64,000 nucleotides of DNA from Chromobacterium haemolyticum DSM 19808 (GCF_000711885.1 NZ_JONK01000021.1:1-64000); one strand, 5' to 3'. Shown: positions 18,147 through 27,422, counted from the first letter of the stretch. Notes: generated by a model from the sequence alone, not told the origin. Program-made: numbers and translations.

Positions 18147-18611
18147 ATGTTCACTGTAATTCTTTTTCAGCCGGAAATACCGCCCAACACGGGCAATGTG
18201 ATTCGTTTATGTGCCAACACCGGCTGTGAACTGCATCTGGTCAAACCCATGGGCTTCCCTTTGGAGGACGCCAAGCTGCGACGAGCGGGACTCGATTATC
18301 ACGAGTACGCACGCGTAGTGGTTCATGAGGATTGGGCGGCTTGTCAAGAGACTTTGCGCGGACGGCGTATTTTTGCCGCCACCACCAAGGGCTCCGAGCG
18401 CCATGACCGGATATCCTATCAACCTGGGGACGTTTTTTTGTTCGGTCCCGAATCCCGCGGTCTGCCGCCTGAAGTGCTGGAGTCTTTGCCTCCGCAGCAG
18501 AGGATTCGTTTGCCGATGCGTCCAGAATCAAGAAGTCTCAATCTTTCGAACACGGTCGCGGTGACGGTGTTCGAGGCTTGGCGACAGCTAGATTTCGCAG
18601 GGGGAAGCTGA
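18147..18611 (+). CDS. trmL: tRNA (cytidine(34)-2'-O)-methyltransferase TrmL
   Basis: TrmL methylates the 2'-OH of the wobble base of tRNA-Leu isoacceptors with SAM. This SPOUT protein has 154 residues (E. coli 157). It begins at MFTVILFQPEIPPNTGNVIRL in pieces typical of the family and carries the knot motifs FGPESRGLP and LNLSNTVAV. ATG 18147 is chosen because the family starts at MFxVxLFxPxIPPNTGN; an extension into the comF tail is not credible. Confidence 0.92.
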   Translation: MFTVILFQPEIPPNTGNVIRLCANTGCELHLVKPMGFPLEDAKLRRAGLDYHEYARVVVHEDWAACQETLRGRRIFAATTKGSERHDRISYQPGDVFLFGPESRGLPPEVLESLPPQQRIRLPMRPESRSLNLSNTVAVTVFEAWRQLDFAGGS

Positions 18612-18660
18612 AGCGGTTCGCAGATCGGCCCAACAAGGGACTCTGAAAAGCCTGGTCCGA

Positions 18661-18678
18661 GCGCTTGCTAGCAAGCGC
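18661..18678. repeat. 18-bp perfect palindrome upstream of rlpA
   Basis: GCGCTTGCTAGCAAGCGC is a perfect palindrome in the 131-bp gap between trmL and rlpA. It has no T-run, so it is not a typical terminator. It might be an operator, a small hairpin in the rlpA leader, or chance. Confidence 0.5.
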
Positions 18679-18742
18679 GAAGCGCCGACGTTCAAACGGC
18701 GCGCCAAGGTTTGCAGTGGTTCCGACAGCATAAGGGAGATCT

Positions 18743-19615
18743 ATGCAATCAGTACTCCGATGGCTGTGGCTTGTGTTCGTCAGTCTCGTACTCGTGGCCT
18801 GTTCCACCGTGAAGACGGCCAGCGCCACCAACCAGTCGGCCTCCTCGTCGACCGGCAACAAGAAAACCGTTGCCAAAAATGGAGCCTTTTTCCAGAACGA
18901 TGGTCCCGCCGACCATATTCCGGTCAACCTGAACCTGGTGCCGGACGCTGTGCCCCAGGAAGAGCCGCTGATCAAATCAGCCAACCTGCCCTACACAGCG
19001 CTGGGAATGAGCTTCCGCCCCGACACGCGCGAAAAACCCTACCAAGCCACGGGCCGCGCCTCTTGGTATGGCAAGCAGTTCCACGGCCGCAAAACGTCCT
19101 CCGGCGAGAAATACGATATGTTCGCCATGACCGCCGCCCATCCTACGCTGCCGATCCCGAGCTATGCCCGGGTTACCAATCTTAACAACGGCAAATCCGT
19201 GGTGGTGCGCGTCAATGACCGCGGCCCCTTCCACAAGAACCGCCTGATGGACCTGTCCTACGCGGCGGCCTATCGCCTGGGCTTCGTCAAGCAAGGCAGC
19301 GCTAAGATCGCCATCGAACGCGTATGGCCGGACGCCGGCGGCGAGAACATCGCCAGCACCCGTCCCGTCAACACCGCTCGACGCGTTGAAGACACGCCCA
19401 AGTATCTGCAACTGGGCAGCTTCTCCAAACTGGCCAACGCCGAGGCGATGGTGCAGAAAATGCTGGGCGAGATGGACGATAAATACGAGTCCAAGCTTGG
19501 CATCGTGAATCAGGAAGGCGTCTACAAAGTGCGTCTGGGGCCCTTCCGCTCCAGCGACGCGGTGCGCAACGCCGCAGAGAACCTGCACGTGGAGACCGTA
19601 GTCACCAGCTTGTAA
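18743..19615 (+). CDS. rlpA: RlpA-family septal lytic transglycosylase-like lipoprotein
   Basis: The 290-residue protein has a lipoprotein signal (LVLVACST, Cys near residue 20), a double-psi beta-barrel domain (about 95-190; GRASWYGKQFHGRKTSSGE and VNDRGPFHKNRLMDLSYAA, with the catalytic-type Asp of RVNDRGPF) and a C-terminal SPOR domain (about 213-290; YLQLGSFSKLANAEAM). SPOR binds denuded septal glycan. In Pseudomonas such enzymes cut stem-less glycan during division. A GGGAG site precedes ATG 18743. The stop codon TAA abuts a MITE-like element exactly. Confidence 0.88.
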   Translation: MQSVLRWLWLVFVSLVLVACSTVKTASATNQSASSSTGNKKTVAKNGAFFQNDGPADHIPVNLNLVPDAVPQEEPLIKSANLPYTALGMSFRPDTREKPYQATGRASWYGKQFHGRKTSSGEKYDMFAMTAAHPTLPIPSYARVTNLNNGKSVVVRVNDRGPFHKNRLMDLSYAAAYRLGFVKQGSAKIAIERVWPDAGGENIASTRPVNTARRVEDTPKYLQLGSFSKLANAEAMVQKMLGEMDDKYESKLGIVNQEGVYKVRLGPFRSSDAVRNAAENLHVETVVTSL

Positions 19616-19751
19616 GAACAAACGATCTGCTGCGCGTCGGCGATACGGCGTTGAAACCGACTTCGAAATGCTCATGTACCCAATGTACATGCCGCTTTCT
19701 CAGCCGTTTTCGCCTTGTCTCGCTCTAGCTCGCGAGATCGTAAACAGGCTC
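19616..19751. mobile_element. MITE-like element, copy B
   Basis: It begins immediately after the rlpA stop codon TAA (19613-19615) and ends with GAGATCGTAAACAGGCTC. Its interior (GGCGATACGGCGTTGAAACC, CTTCGAAATGCTCATG, CCGCTTTCTCAGCCGTTTTC) is nearly identical to copy D at 50668, in the same orientation. About eight bases are missing near the left end. The right flank is TAC, so the target copy has drifted. Confidence 0.8.
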
Positions 19752-19770
19752 TACAAGCGCTCGGTCAAAA

Positions 19771-19800
19771 AAAGGCGAAGGAGACACCTCCTTCGCCTTT
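19771..19800. terminator. Bidirectional terminator between rlpA and engB
   Basis: AAAGGCGAAGGAG, loop ACAC and CTCCTTCGCCTTT form a perfect 13-pair stem. Runs of A on the left and T on the right let it act for rlpA (plus) and for engB (minus). Confidence 0.88.
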
Positions 19801-19823
19801 GTCGTTTCCGCCGCCAATAAAAA

Positions 19824-19847
19824 GCCCCGGCAAGCTGCTGCCGGGGC
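19824..19847 (-). terminator. Terminator of engB
   Basis: GCCCCGGCA and TGCCGGGGC form a perfect nine-pair stem. On the minus strand it is followed by TTTTATT. It is the first terminator met after the engB stop at 19928. Confidence 0.8.
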
Positions 19848-19927
19848 AAGCCTGATCAATCCAGGCCCCGCTCAGGGAGGCAAGCGGGAGGTGTTGGCCA
19901 CCTGCTTGTTTAGGTGCGGGCCTGTTC

Positions 19928-20560
19928 CTAAAGTTCCGGCGGCTCGGACTCGTCCGCAGCCGGCTGTCCCATGTACTGGTCGAACCAGCCGTTCACCACC
20001 CGCTCCACGTCCTCTACCCCGCTTTTCTTCAGGCTGGAAAACATCTGCACGCTGACGTCCGGATAGTCTTTCAGCTCGCTCTTGACCAAGGCCAGCACCT
20101 TGGATTGCTCCTGACGCGACAGCTTATCGGCTTTGGACAACAGGATATGCACCGGCCGTCGGGTAATGCGGAAGAACTCCAGCATCTTGCGGTCCAGCTC
20201 TTTCAAAGGATGGCGCGCGTCCATAATCAACAGTAGGCCGATCAGGCTCTCGCGCGACTGCAAATAGCGTCCCAGCAGCTCCACCCAGTGCGCGCGCACC
20301 GCTTCAGGCACCTCGGCATAGCCATAACCGGGCAAATCGACTAGAAAACATTCGTTACCCAGCTCAAAAAAATTGATGTGCTGAGTGCGGCCCGGCGTCT
20401 TGGACACCCGCGCCAGACGGCCATGATTGGCCAATGTGTTGATAGCGCTGGACTTGCCTGCATTGGAGCGGCCCACGAAGGCGACCTCCGCTCGGGTGGG
20501 CGGCAAGTCCTTCATGTGGTTGACGGTGGTATAAAATCGGGCGTTTTGAAAAGTCGACAT
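19928..20560 (-). CDS. engB: Ribosome-biogenesis GTPase EngB (YihA/YsxC)
   Basis: EngB is an essential GTPase for late large-subunit assembly. It has exactly 210 residues, as in E. coli. It shows the G1 loop GRSNAGKSS, switch region [12 protein letters not shown]3 [12 protein letters not shown]4 LSKADKL and the G5 region MFSSLKKSG. It is single and divergent from the cytochrome c4 gene. The short C-terminal acidic tail is variable in the family. Confidence 0.95.
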   Translation of the reverse strand: MSTFQNARFYTTVNHMKDLPPTRAEVAFVGRSNAGKSSAINTLANHGRLARVSKTPGRTQHINFFELGNECFLVDLPGYGYAEVPEAVRAHWVELLGRYLQSRESLIGLLLIMDARHPLKELDRKMLEFFRITRRPVHILLSKADKLSRQEQSKVLALVKSELKDYPDVSVQMFSSLKKSGVEDVERVVNGWFDQYMGQPAADESEPPEL

Positions 20561-20651
20561 AGTAGTAAGGGTGAAATCAGTTGGTATAGAATAGCAGGTT
20601 TGAAATTGCCACTTTTACAGATATTTAGGGATAGCCCCTAAAGGAGCGACC

Positions 20652-21269
20652 ATGAAACGTATGATGCTGTTGGCGATGGCGGCTGCAACCCTGGCCGGAA
20701 ACGCGTTGGCGGCTGCGCCGGTTGCCGCCAAGGCGGACCCGGTGAAGGCCAAACAGATCGTAGAAACGGTTTGCGCGGCTTGCCACGGCACTGACGGCAA
20801 CAGCGTAGCCGCGGCCAACCCCACGCTGGCGGGTCAGAACGCGCACTATCTGTACACCCAGTTGAAGGCGTTCAAGGCGGGCGTGCGCAAGAACCCGACC
20901 ATGCTGGGCATGGCCTCCACGCTGTCCGAAGACGATATGCGCAATGTCGCCGCCTACTACAGCGAGCAAAAGTCGAAGGACCGCGAGGCCTCCGACAAAA
21001 CGCAAATGCCGCTGGGCGCCAAGATCTACCGCGTCGGCAACGCCGGCACTCAAGTCCCCGCCTGTATGTCCTGCCACGGCCCCGCCGGGAAGGGCCTGCC
21101 CGACCAGTACCCGCGTCTGGGCAGCCAGCACGCCGGCTACATCGTCAAGCAGTTGCAAGACTTCAAGGCCGGCGCCGACCGCAAGAACGGCCCGATGCAG
21201 GATATCGCCAACCGCATGAGCGACGCGGAAATGAAGGCCGTGGCCGAATACATTTCCGGCCTGCGCTGA
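20652..21269 (+). CDS. Di-heme cytochrome c4
   Basis: The periplasmic di-heme electron carrier has 205 residues. The signal peptide (MKRMMLLAMAAATLAGNALA) is followed by two cytochrome c lobes, each with CxxCH (CAACHG and CMSCHG) and downstream Met ligand candidates (PTMLGMA and GPMQDIANRMS). Cytochrome c4 feeds electrons to terminal oxidases. GGAG lies before ATG 20652. The two cytochrome c-maturation genes follow, which is a conserved arrangement in Neisseriales and relatives. Confidence 0.93.
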   Translation: MKRMMLLAMAAATLAGNALAAAPVAAKADPVKAKQIVETVCAACHGTDGNSVAAANPTLAGQNAHYLYTQLKAFKAGVRKNPTMLGMASTLSEDDMRNVAAYYSEQKSKDREASDKTQMPLGAKIYRVGNAGTQVPACMSCHGPAGKGLPDQYPRLGSQHAGYIVKQLQDFKAGADRKNGPMQDIANRMSDAEMKAVAEYISGLR

Positions 21270-21427
21270 GCACCGATGCCGCCCGACCGCGCCGCTTGCG
21301 CGGCCGGCCGGGCATGACGGCCCGCAGGGCCGCGCCGTGTAGGGAACTCCGCGCCGCTTGCGCCAGACGGCGCCGTCCGCACTTCGAGACGCGCCGGCAA
21401 CTTTGTCCGGCACCCCCGGCTCAAAAG

Positions 21428-21456
21428 GGAAGACCCGTCCACGGGCTTTCCTTTTT
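21428..21456 (+). terminator. Terminator between cytochrome c4 and resB
   Basis: GGAAGACCCGT (21428-21438) pairs with ACGGGCTTTCC (21441-21451), with one mismatch and one G-T pair, and is followed by five T. It ends only 16 bp before the resB start, so it may attenuate rather than fully stop read-through. Confidence 0.65.
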
Positions 21457-21471
21457 GCACTTTACGCCACT

Positions 21472-23490
21472 ATGAAAAAAACTAGCCGCAACGGCCTGGC
21501 TCATGCCTGGTATGAGTTGCTCAGCTCGATGCGCTTCGCCATCGGCCTGCTGACGATACTGGCCATCGCCTCGGTGATCGGGACGGTTCTGAAACAGAAC
21601 GAACCCTATCCCAATTATGCCTTCGAATTCGGGCAATTCTGGTTTCAAGCGTTTGAATGGCTAGGCTTGTACGACGTCTACCATTCGGCGTGGTTCCTCA
21701 CCATCCTCGCCTTCCTCGTGCTGTCCACCAGCTTGTGCATTCTGCGCAACGGTCCCGGCTTCATCAAGGAGATGCGCGCTTACCGTGAAAAAGCCTCCGA
21801 CAACTCACTGGCGGCGATGAAACACAGCGTCAGCTTCCAGGCGGAAGGCTTCGACACCGAGGCCGCCCGCGCCTACTTGCAGGCGCAAGGCTTCCGCCTC
21901 AAGGAGCAAGCGCGCACCGACGGCGGCCTGGTGCTGGCGGCCAAGAAAGGCGCGGCCGGCAAGCTTGGTTATTTCTTCGCCCACATCGCGCTGGTGGTGA
22001 TCTGCATAGGCGGCCTTCTGGACGGCAACCTGCCCTTGAAAATAGGCGAACTGACCGGCAAAGTGGTGCCCGAAACCCGCGATGTGCCGCAAAACCAGAT
22101 TCCGGCGGTCAGCCGCTTGGGCCCGAACAATCTGTCCTTCCGCGGCAATGTCACCATTGCGGAGAACAAGAGCGCCGACGTTACCTTCCTCAACGCCGGC
22201 AACGGCTACCTGGTTCAGGAACTGCCCTTCATCATCACCTTGAAGAAGTTTCACGTCGACTACTACAGCAACGGCATGCCCAAGCTGTTCGCCAGCGACA
22301 TCGTCGTCACAGACAAGGCCAGCGGAAAAACCACCGAGGCCACCGTCAAGGTCAACCATCCGCTGATCGTCGACGGCATCGCCATCTACCAGTCCAGCTT
22401 CGGCGACGGCGCCTCCCCGCTCAAGTTCAAGGCCTGGAACCTGGCCGCGCCGCAGGCGCGTCCCACCGAGATTCCAGCGGTGTCGATGTCCAGCCAACCC
22501 CTGAAAGCCAACGGCAAGGACTACACGCTGGAAGTGGGGGAACTGCGCGTATTCAACATAGAAAACATCGGCAAGCCTCAGGACGAGCAGCGCACTTTGT
22601 CGCAGCGCATGCACGACGCGCGCGAGGTAAAGCAAGACAAGCAGCTGAAAAACCAGGGGCCGTCGATCAGTTTCAAACTGCGCGACGCCCAGGGTCAAGC
22701 GGTGGAGTTCATGCATTACATGGCCCCGATTCAGCAAGACGGCGCCAGCTATCAGATGGCCGGCGTGCGCAAAACCGTGGCCGAACCGTTCCAATACGTG
22801 CGCATCCCCTTGGATGAAGAGATGAGCGTGGAGCGCTTCATGCGCCTGCGCGCCGCCTTGCTGGACCCGGCGCGTTACGACGAAATCGCCCGCCGCGCCG
22901 CGCACAAGGCGCTGAAAGGCGACGCTATCAGCCCGGCAATGCAGCAGCAGTTCACCGACAGCGTCAAATGGGTATTGGCGCGCTTCGGCGACAGCGGCTT
23001 CGTCGGCCTGGAGAAGTTCCTGGACGCCCGCGTGCCGCAAGACAAACGCCAGGCCGTGGCGCAAACCTATATCAAGATCCTGCAAGGCGCGGTGGCGGAC
23101 GTGATGGCGGTGGCGGACGAAAAAGCCGGCCTGCCGGCGATGAAGCTGGACAGCGAGCATTACCGCTTCCTGCTGGACAGCCTGGTGGCGGTCAGCTCGC
23201 TGCACGACTACGGCGCGCCGGTATTCCTGCAACTGGAAGGCTTCGAGCAGGTGCAAGCCTCCGGCCTGCAGCTGACCCGCTCGCCCGGCAAGACCCTGGT
23301 CTATCTGGGCTCGGTGCTGCTGGTCTTCGGCATCATCCTGATGTTCTACGTGCGCGAGCTGCGTCTATGGATTCGCGTCAACGGTTCCAAAGTACGGGTA
23401 GCGATGACGTCAAACCGGCATAATCGCGATCTGGACGGCGACTTTGCGCGCCATACTCAACTAATCAAACAGCTGGTACGAGGTGCATGA
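21472..23490 (+). CDS. resB: Cytochrome c biogenesis protein ResB (CcsB)
   Basis: ResB is the partner of CcsA in System II cytochrome c maturation; the pair carries heme across the membrane and attaches it to apocytochromes. The 672-residue protein has N-terminal helices (MRFAIGLLTILAIASVIGTVLKQNEP and WFLTILAFLVLSTSLCI, in pieces), a third helix near residue 170, a large periplasmic domain and a last helix near the C-terminus. ATG 21472 (MKKTSRNGLAHAWYELLSSM) is the family start; its Shine-Dalgarno site is weak. It overlaps ccsA by four bases. Confidence 0.9.
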   Translation: MKKTSRNGLAHAWYELLSSMRFAIGLLTILAIASVIGTVLKQNEPYPNYAFEFGQFWFQAFEWLGLYDVYHSAWFLTILAFLVLSTSLCILRNGPGFIKEMRAYREKASDNSLAAMKHSVSFQAEGFDTEAARAYLQAQGFRLKEQARTDGGLVLAAKKGAAGKLGYFFAHIALVVICIGGLLDGNLPLKIGELTGKVVPETRDVPQNQIPAVSRLGPNNLSFRGNVTIAENKSADVTFLNAGNGYLVQELPFIITLKKFHVDYYSNGMPKLFASDIVVTDKASGKTTEATVKVNHPLIVDGIAIYQSSFGDGASPLKFKAWNLAAPQARPTEIPAVSMSSQPLKANGKDYTLEVGELRVFNIENIGKPQDEQRTLSQRMHDAREVKQDKQLKNQGPSISFKLRDAQGQAVEFMHYMAPIQQDGASYQMAGVRKTVAEPFQYVRIPLDEEMSVERFMRLRAALLDPARYDEIARRAAHKALKGDAISPAMQQQFTDSVKWVLARFGDSGFVGLEKFLDARVPQDKRQAVAQTYIKILQGAVADVMAVADEKAGLPAMKLDSEHYRFLLDSLVAVSSLHDYGAPVFLQLEGFEQVQASGLQLTRSPGKTLVYLGSVLLVFGIILMFYVRELRLWIRVNGSKVRVAMTSNRHNRDLDGDFARHTQLIKQLVRGA

Positions 23491-24635
23491 TGGAACTGGC
23501 CCACGCTTCTTTCTCGCAACAGCCGCTGCTGAAACGGCTGAGCCTGGCCGACTGGCTCTACGCGCTGCTGGTGCTGGGCGCCGCCGGCTATAGCTACGCG
23601 CTGTACAACCATTACATGGACGGCTATGAGCAGGCTATCCTGGCCGGCTCGGCGCTGGGCTTGATCGGCCTGGGCTGGTTCTGGAAATCCTGGCGCTGGT
23701 TCTTCCCGCTGGCGGGCTGTATCTCGTTGCTGGCGATCCAGGTTTATCAGCATGAGCTCGCGCGCGGGCAGACCGCCTTCCTGCTCAAGTACATGCTGTC
23801 CAGCCAATCCTCCATCATGTGGATGTGCACGCTGTTTTTCCTAGCCGCCTTCTCGTACTGGATCGGCTTGCTGACTCGCTCCGACACCCTCAACCGCATG
23901 GGCACCGGCCTGACCTGGGCCGCGTCGGTGATGGGCCTGGCCGGCTTGTTCACCCGTTGGTACGAAAGCTACCTGATCAGTCCGGACATCGGCCACATCC
24001 CGGTGTCCAATCTGTACGAAGTTTTCGTCTTGTTCACGCTGATCACCTCGCTGATGTATCTGTACTACGAAGCCAAGTACGCGGCGCGTCAGATGGGCGC
24101 CTTCGTGCTGCTGGTGATCTGCGCCTCGGTCAGCTTCATCCTGTGGTACACCTTCGACCGCCAGGCTCACGAGATCCAACCCTTGATCCCGGCGCTGCAA
24201 TCCTGGTGGATGAAGATACACGTGCCGGCCAACTTCGTCGGCTACGGCGCTTTCGCCATCGCCGCCATGCTCGGCATCGCTGAACTCCTCTCACTGAAGG
24301 GCTGGCTCAAGGACAAGCTGCCGCCGGCCGAAGTGCTGGACGAGGTGATGTACAAAGCCATCGCCGTCGGCTTCCTGTTCTTCACCATCGCCACCATCTT
24401 GGGCGCAATGTGGGCCGCAGACGCCTGGGGCGGTTACTGGAGCTGGGACCCCAAGGAAACCTGGGCTTTGATCGTGTGGCTGAACTACGCCGCCTGGCTG
24501 CACATTCGCCTGGTCAAGGGTTGGCGCGGCGCGCCGCTGGCCTGGTGGGCGGTGGTGGGCTTGTTAGTCACCAGCTTCGCCTTCCTCGGCGTCAATATGT
24601 TCCTGGCCGGCCTGCATTCCTACGGCGGCCTGTAA
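23487..24635 (+). CDS. ccsA: Cytochrome c biogenesis protein CcsA
   Basis: CcsA is the heme-handling subunit of System II cytochrome c synthetase. The 382-residue protein has about eight helices and the tryptophan-rich WWD signature (WGGYWSWDPKETWAL) that binds heme at the periplasmic face. Conserved His residues occur near IHVPANFVGY and AAWLHIR. GAGG precedes the ATG, and the overlap with resB implies coupled translation. Its stop TAA (24633-24635) is exactly the target triplet of a MITE-like element. Confidence 0.92.
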   Translation: MMELAHASFSQQPLLKRLSLADWLYALLVLGAAGYSYALYNHYMDGYEQAILAGSALGLIGLGWFWKSWRWFFPLAGCISLLAIQVYQHELARGQTAFLLKYMLSSQSSIMWMCTLFFLAAFSYWIGLLTRSDTLNRMGTGLTWAASVMGLAGLFTRWYESYLISPDIGHIPVSNLYEVFVLFTLITSLMYLYYEAKYAARQMGAFVLLVICASVSFILWYTFDRQAHEIQPLIPALQSWWMKIHVPANFVGYGAFAIAAMLGIAELLSLKGWLKDKLPPAEVLDEVMYKAIAVGFLFFTIATILGAMWAADAWGGYWSWDPKETWALIVWLNYAAWLHIRLVKGWRGAPLAWWAVVGLLVTSFAFLGVNMFLAGLHSYGGL

Positions 24636-24748
24636 GAGCCTGCTTGCGATCTGCTGCTCTTGGTGGCACGGGGTGTAAACAGATACACCCCGCTTTCTCC
24701 GCCTCAACACCGTGTCTCGCTCAAGCTCGCGAGATCGTGAGCGTGTTC
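24636..24748. mobile_element. MITE-like element, copy C (short)
   Basis: This is the shortest copy (113 bp). It runs from GAGCCTGCTTGCGATCTGC to GAGATCGTGAGCGTGTTC, with TAA on both sides (24633-24635 and 24749-24751). The left TAA is the ccsA stop codon. The interior retains CCGCTTTCTCCGCC and TGTCTCGCTCAAGCTCGC, same orientation as copies B and D; the central part is deleted. Confidence 0.78.
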
Positions 24749-24766
24749 TAAACCTCCCCCCGAGCC

Positions 24767-24788
24767 ACCCCGCCGACGCGGGGTTTTT
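24767..24788 (+). terminator. Terminator of the resB-ccsA transcript
   Basis: ACCCCGC, loop CGAC and GCGGGGT form a perfect stem followed by a T-run. It lies just past the MITE-like element, so transcripts from ccsA run through the element before ending. Confidence 0.85.
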
Positions 24789-24888
24789 CTCTTGCCGGCG
24801 CGGCCGGTCGCGACGGATTTTTGTTAATCGCGCTCCGACTGTGCTATTTTTACCCCGTTTTTATTTATAAGGAATCTTCGTTTTCATC

Positions 24889-26469
24889 ATGGACGTTTCG
24901 TGGCTGTCTGACCCTTCCGCCTGGCTTGGCCTCCTCACGCTGATCATCCTGGAGGTGGTGCTGGGCGTTGACAACCTGATCTTCGTCGCCATCCTGGCGG
25001 AAAAGCTCCCCCCGCACCAACGCGACCGCGCCCGCATCACCGGCCTGTCGCTCGCTCTGATCATGCGTCTAGTGCTGCTGGCCAGCATCTCCTGGCTAGT
25101 GACGCTGACCTCGCCGCTGTTCCATGTGCTCAGCCAACCCTTCTCGGGGCGAGATCTCATCATGCTGGGCGGCGGTGTATTCCTGTTGTTCAAAGCCACC
25201 ACGGAACTGCACGAACGCCTGGAAGGCGTGGATGAAGTGAAGAGCAATGGCCAGAAGGCTTACGCCGCCTTCGGCACCGTCGTCGCCCAGATCCTGGTGC
25301 TGGACGCGGTATTCTCCATCGACTCGGTGGTCACCGCCATCGGCATGGCCGAACACCTGCCGGTGATGATGCTGGCAGTCATCATCGCCATGCTGATGAT
25401 GATTGCCGCCAGCAAACCGCTGACCGCCTTCGTCAACGCCCACCCCACCGTGGTGATGCTGTGCCTGGGCTTCCTGCTGATGATCGGTTTCAGCCTGGTG
25501 GCGGAAGGCTTCGGCTTCCATATTCCCAAGGGTTATCTGTACGCGGCGATCGGCTTCTCGGTGCTGATCGAGGCCTTTAACCAGGTCTCTCAGGCCAACC
25601 GCATCCGCTACCTGAACCGCAACCAATCCTTGCGCGAACGCACCGCCAACGCGGTGCTGAGCCTGATGGGCAGCAAGCTGACCAGCCCCAGCGCCGATGA
25701 AGGCAAGGTGGAAGACAGCAAGGACGCCGAACCGCAAGAAGCCTTCGCCCAAAACGAGCGCGCGATGATACACAGCGTGCTGACCCTGGCCGAGCGGCCG
25801 ATCCGCGTGATCGCCACGCCGCGCGCCGATGTCCACCGCCTGGACCTGAGCCAGAGCCAGGATGCCCAGCGCAAAGTGCTGCGCGATAGCCCCTACTCCC
25901 GGCTGGTGGTGATCCGGGACGGCAGCATAGACGAGCCGCTGGGCATCGTCGCGCGCAAAGACCTGCTGACCCAGTTGCTGGACGGCGGCGAGATGAACAT
26001 CGACGCCGCCCTGCGTCAGCCGCTGGTGCTGCCGGAAACCGTCACCGTGCTCAAGGCGCTGGAGAGCTTCCGCCAACATTCGGCGGACATGGCCTTCGTG
26101 GTCAACGAGTTCGGCAGCCTGGAAGGCATCGTCACCCAAAAGGACTTGATGGAGGCCATCGCCGGCGAGTTTCCGGAAGAGCACGAGCGTCACGAACTGC
26201 CGGCCATCCTGCAGCAGGCCGACGGCAGCTTCGATGTGGAAGGCAGCCTGGAACTGGTGACGCTGGAACAGCACATCGTGCTGGGGGACTTCGAGGACGA
26301 AGACTTCCACACCGTGGCCGGCCTGCTGATGGACTGCCTGGAGCGCATTCCGCGCGAGGGCGATGAAATCACCGTCGGCGAATGGAAGCTGCGCGTCACC
26401 GTGCAAAAGGGCAACCGCACCGAGCGGGTGCTGATCAGCCCGCTGGTCAATCTGGATGCCAGCATCTAA
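24889..26469 (+). CDS. TerC-family membrane protein with CBS and CorC/HlyC domains
   Basis: The 526-residue YoaE/YegH-type protein has an N-terminal TerC domain (about 10-230, seven helices; [18 protein letters not shown] and [18 protein letters not shown] carry the conserved acidic residues), a CBS pair (about 300-430) and a C-terminal transporter-associated domain (about 440-520; [21 protein letters not shown]). Such proteins are linked to metal-ion export or resistance. A weak promoter-like pair (TTGTTA at 24821, TATTTT at 24845) lies upstream. No manganese riboswitch structure is obvious in the short leader. Confidence 0.88.
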   Translation: MDVSWLSDPSAWLGLLTLIILEVVLGVDNLIFVAILAEKLPPHQRDRARITGLSLALIMRLVLLASISWLVTLTSPLFHVLSQPFSGRDLIMLGGGVFLLFKATTELHERLEGVDEVKSNGQKAYAAFGTVVAQILVLDAVFSIDSVVTAIGMAEHLPVMMLAVIIAMLMMIAASKPLTAFVNAHPTVVMLCLGFLLMIGFSLVAEGFGFHIPKGYLYAAIGFSVLIEAFNQVSQANRIRYLNRNQSLRERTANAVLSLMGSKLTSPSADEGKVEDSKDAEPQEAFAQNERAMIHSVLTLAERPIRVIATPRADVHRLDLSQSQDAQRKVLRDSPYSRLVVIRDGSIDEPLGIVARKDLLTQLLDGGEMNIDAALRQPLVLPETVTVLKALESFRQHSADMAFVVNEFGSLEGIVTQKDLMEAIAGEFPEEHERHELPAILQQADGSFDVEGSLELVTLEQHIVLGDFEDEDFHTVAGLLMDCLERIPREGDEITVGEWKLRVTVQKGNRTERVLISPLVNLDASI

Positions 26470-26815
26470 GTCCGCCGCCGCGCGAGGCACTCAGGGCCGG
26501 GCTTCCCCCCGGCCCTGGTTTTTATACGTGCTGCGCTGCCAGGACGGCGCGCTTTACACCGGCGTCACCACCGATGTGGCGCGCCGCTACGCCCAGCACG
26601 CCGCCGGCAAGGGCGCGCGCTACACTCGGCTCAATCCGCCGCAAGCGCTGGCCCTGGTGCTAGTCTGCACCGGACGCTCCGACGCCCTGAAGGCCGAGTA
26701 CGCGTTCAAGCGGCTGGACCGCGCAGCCAAGCTGGACTTCCTGAACCTCCACGCGCCCGCGGACGGAGATTTCACGGTTTTCATGTCGGCGCCCGCCAAT
26801 GGCAACACAGATTAA
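26456..26815 (+). CDS. GIY-YIG domain protein (UPF0213/YhbQ-like)
   Basis: The 119-residue protein has the GIY-YIG nuclease fold: [27 protein letters not shown] provides the two tyrosine motifs (YVL and YTG) and the catalytic Arg, and AEYAFKRL supplies the metal-binding Glu. Single-domain members are of unknown role, possibly DNA repair. The start overlaps the end of the TerC gene by 14 bp, so it is co-expressed. Its Shine-Dalgarno site is weak. Confidence 0.85.
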   Translation: MPASKSAAARGTQGRASPRPWFLYVLRCQDGALYTGVTTDVARRYAQHAAGKGARYTRLNPPQALALVLVCTGRSDALKAEYAFKRLDRAAKLDFLNLHAPADGDFTVFMSAPANGNTD

Positions 26816-26837
26816 CCAGCCTTAACAGATACTTACC
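26811..26837 (+). promoter_or_regulatory. Triple TTAAC direct repeat, possible PmrA/QseB-type site
   Basis: ATTAAC (26811), CTTAAC (26821) and CTTACC (26832) recur with about ten- to eleven-base spacing, one helical turn apart, upstream of the small periplasmic gene. Spacing and sequence resemble the known PmrA-type box CTTAAK-N5-CTTAAK bound by OmpR-family response regulators. The first repeat overlaps the stop codon of the GIY-YIG gene. No such regulator is in the window. Confidence 0.5.
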
Positions 26838-26890
26838 GTCTTCTGCCCTAGGCTGACATCTGGCAGTTATTGCCATTCCAGGAGATCAAG

Positions 26891-27232
26891 ATGAAAACGA
26901 ACGCTCGCCCCCTCATGCTGGCCAGCCTGCTCGCCGCCAGTTTATTGTTCGCCGCCCAGGCCCGGGCCGAATCAGAATGGCAGAAAGAACATCCACGCCG
27001 CGAGGAAGTCAATCAGCGCCTGCACCATCAGGACCGCCGCATCCACCACGAACTGAAGGAAGGCAAGATCAGCCGCGACGAAGCGCGCAAGCTGCACGGT
27101 GAAGACCGCGACATCCGCCAGCAAGAACAAGGCATGGCCAAGCTGGACCACGGCCACATCACCAAGCAGGAACAAAAAACGCTGAACCAGGAGGAAAACC
27201 AGGTCAGCCAGCAGATCAAGAACGGCAACTGA
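26891..27232 (+). CDS. Small secreted protein with two internal helical repeats, function unknown
   Basis: After a clear signal peptide (cleavage after AAQARA, residue 26) the mature part of about 87 residues is almost wholly charged and helical, rich in Glu, Gln, Lys, Arg and His. Two repeats with a 30-residue period are visible: LKEGKISRDEARKLHGED and LDHGHITKQEQKTLNQEE, pattern L-x-x-G-x-I-S/T-K/R-x-E-x-x-x-L. I recall similar small proteins in other proteobacteria but no function. GGAG precedes ATG 26891. The triple TTAAC repeat upstream suggests two-component control. Confidence 0.75.
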   Translation: MKTNARPLMLASLLAASLLFAAQARAESEWQKEHPRREEVNQRLHHQDRRIHHELKEGKISRDEARKLHGEDRDIRQQEQGMAKLDHGHITKQEQKTLNQEENQVSQQIKNGN

Positions 27233-27242
27233 TCGTCTCGTC

Positions 27243-27280
27243 CAAAGACAAAGCCCGCCAAATGGCGGGCTTTGTCTTTG
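27243..27280. terminator. Strong bidirectional terminator
   Basis: CAAAGACAAAGCCCGCC, loop AAAT and GGCGGGCTTTGTCTTTG make a perfect 17-pair stem. A- and T-rich outer arms allow use by the plus-strand periplasmic gene and, at greater distance, the minus-strand glt operon ending at 27423. Confidence 0.85.
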
Positions 27281-27422
27281 CGGCCTAGCTGGGCTCACTC
27301 CAGTTCCAGTTAGAACCGAAAACGCGAAGGCGAACAAGCGAGGCCGCAGACAGTACAAGAGAGTACGGCAAGGCCCCGCGTAGTGAAGCCGACAAAGTTA
27401 TCGGTGTTAAATGGGATTGGAA

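Noticed and set aside
24749..24888. A manganese (yybP-ykoY) riboswitch before the TerC-family gene
   Set aside because: The leader after the terminator is short and I could not find the characteristic junction sequences.
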